Shown: in pieces, positions 48,224 to 56,140 of the stretch | Layout: each line of letters opens with the position of its first letter | Numbering within the stretch: position 1 is the first letter of the stretch | Origin: an uncultured Clostridia bacterium | GTDB lineage: Bacteria > Bacillota > Clostridia > Oscillospirales > Ruminococcaceae | Reading direction: 5' to 3' | DNA length: 56,140 nucleotides | Assembly (NCBI GenBank): GCA_945923775.1 | Contig: CAMELR010000017.1 | Coordinates: 1 to 56,140 of the forward strand | The notes under the pieces: model-generated | What the model was told of the DNA's origin: nothing | The model's input: the letters and a program-made list of their open reading frames with translations, nothing else | The model's database searches: none | Made by a program: the position numbers and the translations under genes

Positions 48224-50056
48224 ATGACTAAGGTCATCAAAAAGAAACCCGAAATTCAGGCTCCGGCTAATGCGGCTTTGCAGGCGAGCATTACGCCTGT
48301 CGGAATAGAATTCGGCATGAACAAGCTCCGGCTGGGCGAGAACTACTGCCGCATTTACGGCATTTTCATGCTCCCGACCGAGGTGGAATACGGCTGGCTG
48401 TCGAAGCTGACTAACATTCCCGGAACGATAGTCACGATAAATTACGAACCTCGGAACAACGCCGAAGCAATAAACGACCTTTCCCGGAAAATCCGTATGT
48501 TCCGAGGGCAGGCGCAGAGTACCAAAGACCCGAAAGAGCGTATGCGTTGCGAGAAAGCCGCGCTCAGCCAGGAAACCGCACTCCAGCGCATGGACAGCGG
48601 CAATGAAAGCATGGGCGTTTGGGATATTACGATCATGGTTTTGTCCCGTGACGAGGAGGATTTCAACAACCGCTGTACCCGTGTTGAAAATACTGCGAAC
48701 GTGATAGGCTGTAAGATACGCATTATGGCGAACCAGCAGAAAGAAGCCTATCAGCACCTTTCCCCGACCTATCCGCAGATTTCGGAGATCCGCGAAGAAA
48801 ACGCCCGGCAGTACCTTGTCGGCGACATAATCGGCGGATTTCCGTTTGCCAGCGGGAGCTTTACGGACAGCGGCGGCTTCTACCTCGGACGTGATTCCAA
48901 TGACGGGCTGATACTGCTCGACCCGTGGATAAGAAACCGCCAGCGCCCCAACAGCAACATGACGATAGTGGGCGGCTCCGGCTCGGGAAAATCAACGGCG
49001 ATAAAGCACATAATCGCTTCGGAGTACGCCCGCGGCACAAAGATAATCGTCATTGACCCGGAGGGCGAATACAAGGATATGTGCCTTAATCCGTTGTTTG
49101 AAGGCTCGTGGATTGATGTTGCCGGGGGACGCGGCGGGCTGATAAATCCGCTCCAGATACGCCCTGTTCCGCCAGATGTGGACGATAATATCGACCCCAC
49201 GAAAAAGGACAGCATAGGCGACCTTGCGGTTCATTTAAAGACCTTGCAGACTTTCTTCCGGCTGTATATACCGTCAATGGACGACCGACTGCGGGCGCTC
49301 CTTGACCAGTCGCTGGTGGAGCTGTATTTCTCTTTTGAGATTACATGGGAAACCGATGTTGCCGGCATGAAAGCGGAGCGCTTCCCGATTTTGAGCGACC
49401 TATATAAGCTCATTTCCCGCAAAGCCGAAGCCGGAGGGAGAAACGCCGAATATTATGCAGATCTCAAGACCTACCTTGAGGGAGCCGCAAACGGCGCAGA
49501 CCACCTCCTCTGGAACGGATACACGACTATAAATCCCACCAGCGGATTTATCGTGCTGGACACAAAATCGCTGATACAGATGTCCGGCACGGTGCTGGCG
49601 GCGCAGTATTTCAACGTTTTGTCGTGGTGCTGGGAGCAGATAACCCACGACCGCACAGAACGCATAATGCTGATAGCAGACGAATGCTGGACGATGATAG
49701 ACCCACGCTGTCCCCAGTCGCTGGAATTCCTGAAAAACGCCGAGAAGCGCGCCCGGAAATACGAGGGCAGTATAGTGGTGGGAACGCAGTCCACCAACGA
49801 TTTTCTCGACCCGGAGGTTAAATTCTATGGGCAGTCGGTGCTTGACCTGCCGACCTATAAACTATTGTTTTCAATGGACGGACAGTCCCTCAAAGAAGCC
49901 ACCGAGCTGTTCGACCTCAATGATTCCCAGAGCGAGCTTATTTCCTCCGGGCAGAGGGGAACGGCGCTGATGAAAGTCGGGAAGCAGGCAGTTAAGGTTC
50001 GGTTTGTGCTGAGCGATGAGCGCCTTGAAATGTTCGGGCGCGGCGGCGGAAGATAA
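48224..50056 (+). CDS. virB4: VirB4 conjugation ATPase
   Basis: Encodes 610 aa behind AAAGGAG. The ATPase has Walker A IVGGSGSGKSTAIKH (about 246-260), VIDPEGEYKDM, Walker B RIMLIADECWTM (about 483-494) and VVGTQSTNDFLD. It is the signature ATPase of all type IV secretion systems and energises pilus/channel assembly and transfer. Placed after the Tad genes and before the 650-aa membrane protein. Confidence 0.93.
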   Translation: MTKVIKKKPEIQAPANAALQASITPVGIEFGMNKLRLGENYCRIYGIFMLPTEVEYGWLSKLTNIPGTIVTINYEPRNNAEAINDLSRKIRMFRGQAQSTKDPKERMRCEKAALSQETALQRMDSGNESMGVWDITIMVLSRDEEDFNNRCTRVENTANVIGCKIRIMANQQKEAYQHLSPTYPQISEIREENARQYLVGDIIGGFPFASGSFTDSGGFYLGRDSNDGLILLDPWIRNRQRPNSNMTIVGGSGSGKSTAIKHIIASEYARGTKIIVIDPEGEYKDMCLNPLFEGSWIDVAGGRGGLINPLQIRPVPPDVDDNIDPTKKDSIGDLAVHLKTLQTFFRLYIPSMDDRLRALLDQSLVELYFSFEITWETDVAGMKAERFPILSDLYKLISRKAEAGGRNAEYYADLKTYLEGAANGADHLLWNGYTTINPTSGFIVLDTKSLIQMSGTVLAAQYFNVLSWCWEQITHDRTERIMLIADECWTMIDPRCPQSLEFLKNAEKRARKYEGSIVVGTQSTNDFLDPEVKFYGQSVLDLPTYKLLFSMDGQSLKEATELFDLNDSQSELISSGQRGTALMKVGKQAVKVRFVLSDERLEMFGRGGGR

Positions 50057-50071
50057 GGAAAGAGTGTTGAT

Positions 50072-52024
50072 ATGGCAGTAAATCCGAAACTGATTATCAT
50101 GGCGGCAGAAGCCGCGGGAAACGAGAAAGTCCGCAAGGCTGTTCTGTACACGATTTTTATGGCTCTGGGTGTTGTAATGCTGATATTCGTTGTATTTACC
50201 GGGCTTATAAGCGGACTTCTGAGCATTGCACAGGACAACAACCTCAGAAATCACTGGAATTATTATCGAACCAGCATTTCCGAGGTGTTCAATGGGATTG
50301 AGGGCGAGATAAATTCCGATGTGAAAAGCGAGGTTTACGACTTCATGCCGGAATTTTCGGTGAACCTCTCCAAAGCCACTATTGCAAACAATTTCGACAA
50401 CAGCTCTCTCATTCTTTATGATGAAGCGGAGATAGAGCAGGCGCAGACCATCATGCTGGACTATGCTGAACAGCTCCGGGCAATAAAAACGCAGGAGGAT
50501 TTTGACAGCTTCATTTCCGGCTATGACGCGGAGCTTTCCTTTTCGGAAATAACCAATATCCGCTTCACAGACGACACCGGAGTAGACGGTATTTCCGATT
50601 ATCCGGACGGAGTGAAGCTGTTTCTTTATAACCGGGCTATGGAACAAATGCCGGCGTACAGCTATTCCTTTGAGGAAATAACCGTTGACGAAAAACCAGC
50701 CGACCGCCAGACGCTTGTCGTAACATCGCCGGACGGCTCTACACAGACCGTGGAATACACCTGTATCGGCGGCGGTGAGATATATCTCCCGGAATTTCTT
50801 GCAATGTACAATATCCGACAGAGCCGGGAGTATCTCATTGCCGTAACGCAGAACCAAGCGCCGGATATTGATTCACAGATAGAGCAGGCGGTTGGCGGCA
50901 TTCCCGAAACCGCCGAGGAAGCGCAGGATTATCTTAACGGCGCATGGCAGGGCATGGTTGACGGGCGCGGCGCAGTAAATCTGAACCTTTTCCGCATGGC
51001 TAACCTCAAATCCATTATCGAGGGTGCGAACATGGACGGTGCTGTAAAAATCGAAACCGAGCGCACCTCTGACAAGCTCTCGATAACGCTGGAAACTGTC
51101 GGCTCAGACGTTTGGAAAGACCTTTTTGGCATTGATGAAGAGCTGCAACAGTACGTTGAGCAGTCCCAGCTTGCTATTGAGATGGCGCTTGATGAGGCGG
51201 AAATTCCGCAGGACGAGCGCACACTCTCGCTTGACAATATGGTGCAGATGGCTCTGTTTGTGTATTTTGAGGGATTTTTTGAGCTTCCGGTGAGAAGTAC
51301 GGAAATTGCGCCCGGTGGTAATGGAATTCTCTCGCAGTATGGTGATGTTTCTGAGCTTCATCAGTACACCTATGGCGCAAAGGACATGGGAGTTCCCGAA
51401 AGAGGAATCACGCTGGCTTTGAAAGAGAAAACCGCAGTCCATGCGGATTTGCTGGACTGCGGCGATTGTATTCAGGACATTATCGTGTACGACGTCTGGA
51501 ACATGGACGCGCAGGATATAGCCAATGACACAAACTCCAAAGTGTTCAACCGGAATGCCGTCACGCTTGCGTACATCATTGACACCGACCAGTTTGAAAC
51601 AGACTACGGATTTCCGTTCCCGTCAATTGACGGGGTGAGCAATACCGGAACGGTCACGCTGTTTCTGGAGTTCACCTGCCTGAGCAAGGTGGAGTTTGAG
51701 GACGCAGATATAGGCAGTTCCGTTGATGTGGGCGATATTGTCGTGGGATATTCCCATGAAGGATATTACAGCGACCAGTACGACCGAGGGCTTTGGCGGC
51801 ACAGGCTTAACCGTGACGAGTGCGTTCCACACGTTGGAATAAAGACCTATTTCATGTCCGGTGATGTTACTCCGCCAGAGCCGCCGCAGGGTCCGCATTA
51901 CTACGCCGGTCCGAGTGCAAAGAATATAGGGGTGGCGGTTAATCCGCGGCTTTGGTTCAAGGGATTCCGCACGGGGATGAGCGAGGAGCTGTTTGGGACA
52001 ATAAAACGCCTTGAAATTACATGA
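50072..52024 (+). CDS. 650-aa membrane-anchored extracellular protein of the transfer operon
   Basis: One membrane segment (about 25-52) is followed by a large outside part with no lysozyme, NlpC/P60 or CHAP motif that I can see. In related Gram-positive systems the gene after virB4 codes for a VirB1-like wall hydrolase or a VirB8-like scaffold; this protein could be a scaffold that lost or never had the hydrolase. It ends tail-to-tail with the minus-strand EVE-like gene, one base apart. Function is inferred from position. Confidence 0.6.
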   Translation: MAVNPKLIIMAAEAAGNEKVRKAVLYTIFMALGVVMLIFVVFTGLISGLLSIAQDNNLRNHWNYYRTSISEVFNGIEGEINSDVKSEVYDFMPEFSVNLSKATIANNFDNSSLILYDEAEIEQAQTIMLDYAEQLRAIKTQEDFDSFISGYDAELSFSEITNIRFTDDTGVDGISDYPDGVKLFLYNRAMEQMPAYSYSFEEITVDEKPADRQTLVVTSPDGSTQTVEYTCIGGGEIYLPEFLAMYNIRQSREYLIAVTQNQAPDIDSQIEQAVGGIPETAEEAQDYLNGAWQGMVDGRGAVNLNLFRMANLKSIIEGANMDGAVKIETERTSDKLSITLETVGSDVWKDLFGIDEELQQYVEQSQLAIEMALDEAEIPQDERTLSLDNMVQMALFVYFEGFFELPVRSTEIAPGGNGILSQYGDVSELHQYTYGAKDMGVPERGITLALKEKTAVHADLLDCGDCIQDIIVYDVWNMDAQDIANDTNSKVFNRNAVTLAYIIDTDQFETDYGFPFPSIDGVSNTGTVTLFLEFTCLSKVEFEDADIGSSVDVGDIVVGYSHEGYYSDQYDRGLWRHRLNRDECVPHVGIKTYFMSGDVTPPEPPQGPHYYAGPSAKNIGVAVNPRLWFKGFRTGMSEELFGTIKRLEIT

Positions 52025-52025
52025 A

Positions 52026-52421
52026 TTATGATATAGAAGAGATAAGTTTGCTAATTTCAGTATCAGCTCTTCTTGGACCTTGAATGCGCCCTTTCATACC
52101 ATGTTCAGATAATACAGATAAAGACAGCACATTGTCGTCATATTCTCTTATGAATTCAAGCTCCATGTGTTTACCATAATTAACGTACTGATCTCCAATG
52201 ATCACAAATTCGGAATCGTCTATTTCAATAGAATTTAAGTTTACTTTGGTGACAAGGCATTTGTATTTGATAGACGAAAAGGGACTCCCGACATAAATAT
52301 ATACAATATCGTTTACGTTTATATTTTTTGCAGATTGTTTCCAATCTACTCGTTTCAGCTTTTTAAAGGCTCCTGTCACATCATAATATTTAACATTACA
52401 AGGGATAATCCATTCTGTCAT
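52026..52421 (-). CDS. EVE/PUA-like domain protein
   Basis: Encodes 131 aa behind TTGGAGG. The sequence TEWIIPCNVKYYDVTGAFKK, NVNDIVYIYVGSPFSSIKYKC and the end SEHGMKGRIQGPRR match the EVE/PUA-like module found alone or fused to nucleases in restriction-type systems, where such domains read modified bases. No nuclease is attached. The gene has its own consensus promoter, is AT-rich and runs against the ICE operon, so it is acquired cargo. A role in counter-defence or in sensing modified DNA is possible. Confidence 0.7.
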   Translation of the reverse strand: MTEWIIPCNVKYYDVTGAFKKLKRVDWKQSAKNINVNDIVYIYVGSPFSSIKYKCLVTKVNLNSIEIDDSEFVIIGDQYVNYGKHMELEFIREYDDNVLSLSVLSEHGMKGRIQGPRRADTEISKLISSIS

Positions 52422-52451
52422 ACTAAAACCTCCAACAAATTATTCTTTATT

Positions 52452-52480
52452 AGTATATCACGTTTATAGATAACTGTCAA
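52452..52480 (-). promoter_or_regulatory. Consensus promoter of the EVE-like gene
   Basis: Minus strand TTGACA (52475-52480), 17-nt spacer, TATACT (52452-52457), about 30 nt upstream of the ATG. The same hexamers and spacing occur before the DUF927-like operon. Confidence 0.8.
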
Positions 52481-52524
52481 GAATTTATAGGTTCTTATTC
52501 CAGAATTAAGAAAGGACACCCACC

Positions 52525-53601
52525 ATGACAAACCCATTACTCATAGCCAGAAAAGAAAACACCGGAATTCTCCGAAAAATCTGCTCAGAACTGGGAACTT
52601 CCCCGCGTGAAATTATCGGCGAGGACTGGTCACTGACGCTCTTCCTGAAGCGCGACCTCAAGAACTACCTTTATCAGTCGCATTTTATCTTTGATATGTC
52701 TGCTTTCAAGGAAAAAGGCGATGAATTTGTGAACCTCTGCGCCGGAATATACTATCAGAAATCCGATGCGAACATCATCATTTACGCCGACAACTGCTAT
52801 CCCGGCGATGATGTTCTGGATAAGCTGGTACATAACGGCGTGACTAACATTGTTGCAAATTACCCCGATGTTGACGAGAAAACCAACATTTCCATGATGG
52901 CGCAGGATTTGAAAGAGTGCATTACCGACGGTCTGCCGCAGAAGAAATGGCGGCGTTTTGACAAGTCATTCGACGCATTCGCAGAAGCCCGCGAAGCCGC
53001 CTTAACTGCTGAAAAAGAAAAAGAGAAGCCCCGCTATTCACAAGCCAAGCTCCATATTGCGGTTGTGGGGGCGCAGAGCCGTATGGGAACTACCACCCTT
53101 GCATTGCGCCTTGCGGAGTATTTCCGAAGCCGTGACGGCGAGAGCATAGTGGTTTGCGCCAACAAGCGCGGAATTCCCCAGCTCGATATGATGAAGGAAT
53201 TCTATGATGGCTCTGTGCAGGACGGTATCTATAACATCAACGGGATAGACATCTGTTCTCCTTATGCCGAACCGACTAAGACATATAATGCAGAGATATA
53301 CGATTTTGGCAGTACACCAACGTCCGAACTGGATTTCAAGGATTTCGATAAGGTGTTTGTTGTTGGCGGGACATCATGGAACGAGCTTCCGATGATTTAT
53401 ACGGCTCAACAGCCGCTGAACAGCGTAAACTACACCGTGGCGGTGAATTTCTCTGACAAGGCGGCAGTGGAGAATAATCGGGAGTATCTTATGCTCAATC
53501 TGAACGAGGTGCTGGTGCTGCCGTTTGAGCCGGATCCATTCTCTGTTGAGAATTATGAGGAGATTTTTGACAAAGAATTTACGGAAGCTAGAAGAGAATA
53601 G
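52525..53601 (+). CDS. Second TadZ/CpaE-like ATPase with receiver-like N-terminus
   Basis: Encodes 358 aa behind AAAGGA. The N-terminal part (about 30-145; HFIFDMSAFKEKG, ANIIIYADNCYPGDDVLD, VTNIVANYPDV) resembles the receiver-like domain of CpaE, though phospho-acceptor residues are not clear. A ParA/MinD-like part follows with P-loop VVGAQSRMGTTTLALRLA (about 176-193; Arg-Met in place of the usual Gly-Lys, so ATP binding may be weak or lost). It is separated from the transfer operon by the inserted EVE-like gene and is the last backbone gene before the second SNF2 fragment. Confidence 0.65.
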   Translation: MTNPLLIARKENTGILRKICSELGTSPREIIGEDWSLTLFLKRDLKNYLYQSHFIFDMSAFKEKGDEFVNLCAGIYYQKSDANIIIYADNCYPGDDVLDKLVHNGVTNIVANYPDVDEKTNISMMAQDLKECITDGLPQKKWRRFDKSFDAFAEAREAALTAEKEKEKPRYSQAKLHIAVVGAQSRMGTTTLALRLAEYFRSRDGESIVVCANKRGIPQLDMMKEFYDGSVQDGIYNINGIDICSPYAEPTKTYNAEIYDFGSTPTSELDFKDFDKVFVVGGTSWNELPMIYTAQQPLNSVNYTVAVNFSDKAAVENNREYLMLNLNEVLVLPFEPDPFSVENYEEIFDKEFTEARRE

Positions 53602-53636
53602 AATGAGTATAACGTTCAATTCAGTTACATATTATA

Positions 53637-56039
53637 TTGATGAAAATGTCAAAAGGGCTTGAAGCATCGCCCAATATGTGGTATAGTATCACCACTTTAT
53701 CGCCAATTATCATCAACAACGGCTCAAAGGAGGACATCGACAAGGCAAGAGCTGAACTTCGTGAGGGTATCAAGAATATGGAGAGCCTTGCGGAGAATCC
53801 CTTTGTTCCCGAGGAGATGAGAGAGAATGCCACGGCAGAGCTTGAAAAGATGCGGAAACAGCTTGAACTGCTTGACAGCGCCGATGAGATCGAGGTCGAG
53901 TCATGGCTCATGACTATGGTGGATAACGGCGATGCAGTCCTTACCGATGACGGCGGTTTCAAGGTCAACGCCGATTATTACAAGGAGTTGCCCCGTGATG
54001 ATCGTCATGTGGAGACTATGACGGAGGTTCAGGCGGTCGAGGTCATGTCCGCATTGACTGCCGCAGGCGTGGCGTATTCCGCTGCTACTAAGGGTGAGGA
54101 TAAGGTCGGCATTACTGTATCTAAAGCTGATGTTCCTGCCCTGAATGATGTGATGTACGCTTCTATCGGCAAGATCGCCCATACAGAAGCCGCAAAAGAG
54201 AACGGCGGTATTGAGCTTCGTGACCTCACCCGTGAGCTGATCGAAGCAATGGAGCTTGACAAGCCTGACAGCGTTATCAAGGATTTGCAGGCAAAGCTGA
54301 ATACAGCTTATGACGATTTTTACAAGAAGTTCGGGCTTATCCACTCTCAGACCAACAAGCGTTATTTTGCGGAAGATGTGTCCTACAATCTTGTCGCAGG
54401 ACTGGAAAAGAGCTATGATAAGACTAAGCTCCTTGAAAAATCCGATATTTTCACGAAGCGGACTATCGTACCGCCAAAGGCTGTGGAACACGTTGATACG
54501 GCACTTGAAGCACTCACGCTCTCCATTGCGGAGAAAGCAAGGGTTGACTTTGAGTACATGAGCAGTCTGACAGGTATGACCGAGGACGAGCTGAAGCACG
54601 ACCTTGTGGGCGAAATTTTCAAAATTCCCCATACCGAAAATACCTATCAAACAGCAAGTGAATACTTGTCGGGAGATATTCGTGCAAAACTGCGTGAAGC
54701 AGAGGAAATTGCAGAGTACGATGCGGATTTCAATATCAATGTATCGGCGCTGAAACAGGCAATGCCCGAACCGCTGAAAGCAGGAGATATTGATGTAAAG
54801 CTCGGTGCGACTTGGATTGATCCGAAATACTATGAGCAGTTCATGTATGAGCTGTTGCAGACTCCGGCATATCAGCGGAGTGACAGTCCGTCTGCAAGGT
54901 GGAACAAGTCTGCAATCGTCGGTGTGGAGTATTCCGTACACGCTAACTCTTTCCATGTAAGCAACAAGAGCGCCGACAGGTCGGTGCTTGCGACTCAGAA
55001 GTACGGCACACACAAAATGAACGCTTATGACATCTTTGAGCATCTTCTGAACCTGCAAGAGCCGAAGGTATATAAGACTATCGAGGTTCCGGACGGCTTG
55101 GGCGATACAAAGGAAAAGCGTGTAGTGGATATTGATGCTACCCGTGTGGTACAGCGTAAAGCCGATGATATTCGCAAGGCTTTCAAGGCTTGGATTTTCA
55201 AAGATCCTCAGCGCCGTGAAGCTATCGTAGAGAAATACAACGAACTGTTCAACAGTATTCGTCCCCGTGAGTATGATGGCTCGGCTCTTTCTTTCCCGAT
55301 GATGACTTCGGATATTAAGCTCCACGATCATCAGAAAAATGCTATCGCACACGCTATGTTTGGCGGTAATACACTTTTTGCGCACTGCGTTGGTGCAGGA
55401 AAAACCTTTGAAATGATCGCAACTGCTATGGAAAGCAAGCGGTTAGGTCTGTGTACCAAGAGCTTATTTGCTGTGCCGAATCATCTGACGGAGCAGATCG
55501 GTGACGATTTTCAGAAGTTATACCCAGGTGCAAACATTCTTGTTGCGACCAAAAAGGATTTCAAGAAAGAAAATCGCCAGCAGCTCTTTGCAAAAATCGC
55601 TACTGGCAACTACGATGCAATTATCATCGGTCACTCTCAGCTCGGTAAGATTCCTGTTTCCAAAGAGAGACAGGTCATGACCATACAGAGCCAGATCGAC
55701 GATATTCTGCAAGGCATTGAGGAACTGAAAAAGAGCGAAGGCTCTAAGTTCCAGATCAAGGCTATGGAGCGAACCCGAAAGAGTTTGCAGAAACAGCTTG
55801 ACAAGCTCGAAAAAGCAGGACAGGACGATACGCTGACATTTGAACAGCTCGGTATCGACCGCTTGTTCGTCGATGAAGCCCACGAGTTCAAAAATTTGTT
55901 CGTCGCCACAAAATTGCAGAATGTAGCCGGAATTTCCAACTCGGCTTCGCAGAAAGCACTTGATCTTTTCCTCAAATGCAGATACCTCGACGAAAAGACA
56001 GGCGGCAAGGGCGTTATCTTTGCAACTGGCACGCCCGTA
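53637..56039 (+). pseudogene. Fragment of a second methylase-SNF2 helicase gene, cut at both ends
   Basis: The open frame codes for about 800 aa homologous to the middle of the 2556-aa protein: LQAKLNTAYDDFYKKFGLIHSQTN, SDIFTKRTI, AVEHVDTALEALTLSI, then SNF2 motifs HCVGAGKTFEM (about 583), DRLFVDEAHEFKN (about 740) and FATGTPV. ArdC-like and methylase parts are missing on the left, and an unrelated-looking 180 residues stand at its start. After ATGTPV (56039) the sequence no longer resembles any SNF2 protein, whereas the intact relative continues ISNSITEL. No good ribosome site precedes it. It is either the remnant of a neighbouring ICE or a gene split by an insertion. Confidence 0.75.
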
Positions 56040-56057
56040 ATCACACCTTACCAACAC

Positions 56058-56140
56058 TCAAATACTGAATTTAATATCAATGCCTGTTTCATCGGAAATC
56101 GTCACAACCTCAATCATCGTTAAAGCTATTTCGTGCTTCT
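56058..56140 (-). CDS. C-terminal end of a gene entering from the right edge
   Basis: On the minus strand an open frame runs from the window edge to a stop at 56058, ending ...ISDETGIDIKFSI. The short charged strand-turn-strand ending is like the C-termini of serine recombinases, but 26 residues are too few to be sure. It starts about 20 bp beyond the break in the SNF2 gene. Confidence 0.35.
   Translation of the reverse strand, partial: KHEIALTMIEVVTISDETGIDIKFSI

Noticed and set aside
53901-55385. 494-aa minus-strand open frame opposite the second SNF2 fragment
   Set aside because: Shadow of the SNF2 reading frame; composition rich in Cys, His and Ile, with no motif.

Overview
The window looks like accessory DNA from a Gram-positive gut anaerobe, most likely an Oscillospirales/Ruminococcaceae-type Firmicute. 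This rests on the codon and protein style, strong AGGAGG-type ribosome sites, a SpoVG-family gene, a MobP-type relaxase and a Gram-positive-type conjugation machine. The organism is an inference. No housekeeping gene, rRNA or complete tRNA was seen. Almost everything belongs to mobile elements that appear to be stacked or nested.

Layout. (A) 1-9300 is a smaller accessory block: a zinc-ribbon protein, a short AlbA_2-type protein with an operator-rich promoter, a Rep-like protein, a leftward DUF927-like ATPase operon, a large serine recombinase, and an AT-rich STAND/NACHT-like NTPase that is a defence candidate. (B) About 9332-9502 is a boundary: a tRNA 3'-end remnant with its own leftward terminator, and tandem 11-bp repeats resembling integrase arm sites. 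(C) 9735-53601 is the backbone of a large integrative conjugative element (ICE). It has a replication/partition module (DUF6017-type initiator, ParA, two ParB-like proteins, two paralogous structured leader RNAs) interrupted by two self-contained cargo genes (an Rpn-type nuclease and a DUF3267 metalloprotease). Next come a 2556-aa ArdC-like/N6-methylase/SNF2 protein, a toprim protein, a candidate oriT, a MobC-like protein and a MobP3-type relaxase, a lipoprotein and a secreted protein, and several DUF3849/DUF1281-type small proteins. Last is one long colinear transfer operon (35.7-52.0 kb). (D) 53637-56038 is a fragment of a second SNF2 gene, cut off inside its ATGTP motif. A reverse-strand reading frame enters from the right edge just past that point, which suggests a nested element using the SNF2 gene as its target.

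The most striking system is the transfer operon. VirD4, VirB2-like, TrbL/VirB6-like, PrgI/VirB3-like and VirB4 genes are interleaved, in one orientation and often with ATGA overlaps, with a complete Tad/type IVc pilus kit: A24 prepilin peptidase, SAF/CpaB protein, two TadZ-like ATPases, TadA/VirB11 ATPase, TadB, TadC and pilin-like proteins sharing a G|EGY(V/I)D processing-site-like motif. I read this as a hybrid conjugation/Tad-pilus machine.

Two further patterns seem not to be explained by ordinary gene content. First, about ten non-structural proteins encoded between 16 and 36 kb end in an acidic tail finishing in Glu plus Met/Ile/Val. Secreted and membrane-machine proteins lack it, so it could be a translocation signal for proteins delivered to the recipient with the DNA. 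Second, a 19-bp palindrome (consensus GTGCGACACNGTGTCGCAC) sits just after the stop codons of this same gene set, at least nine times between genes. It also occurs twice in frame inside the giant SNF2 gene, where it brackets a module of about 107 residues.
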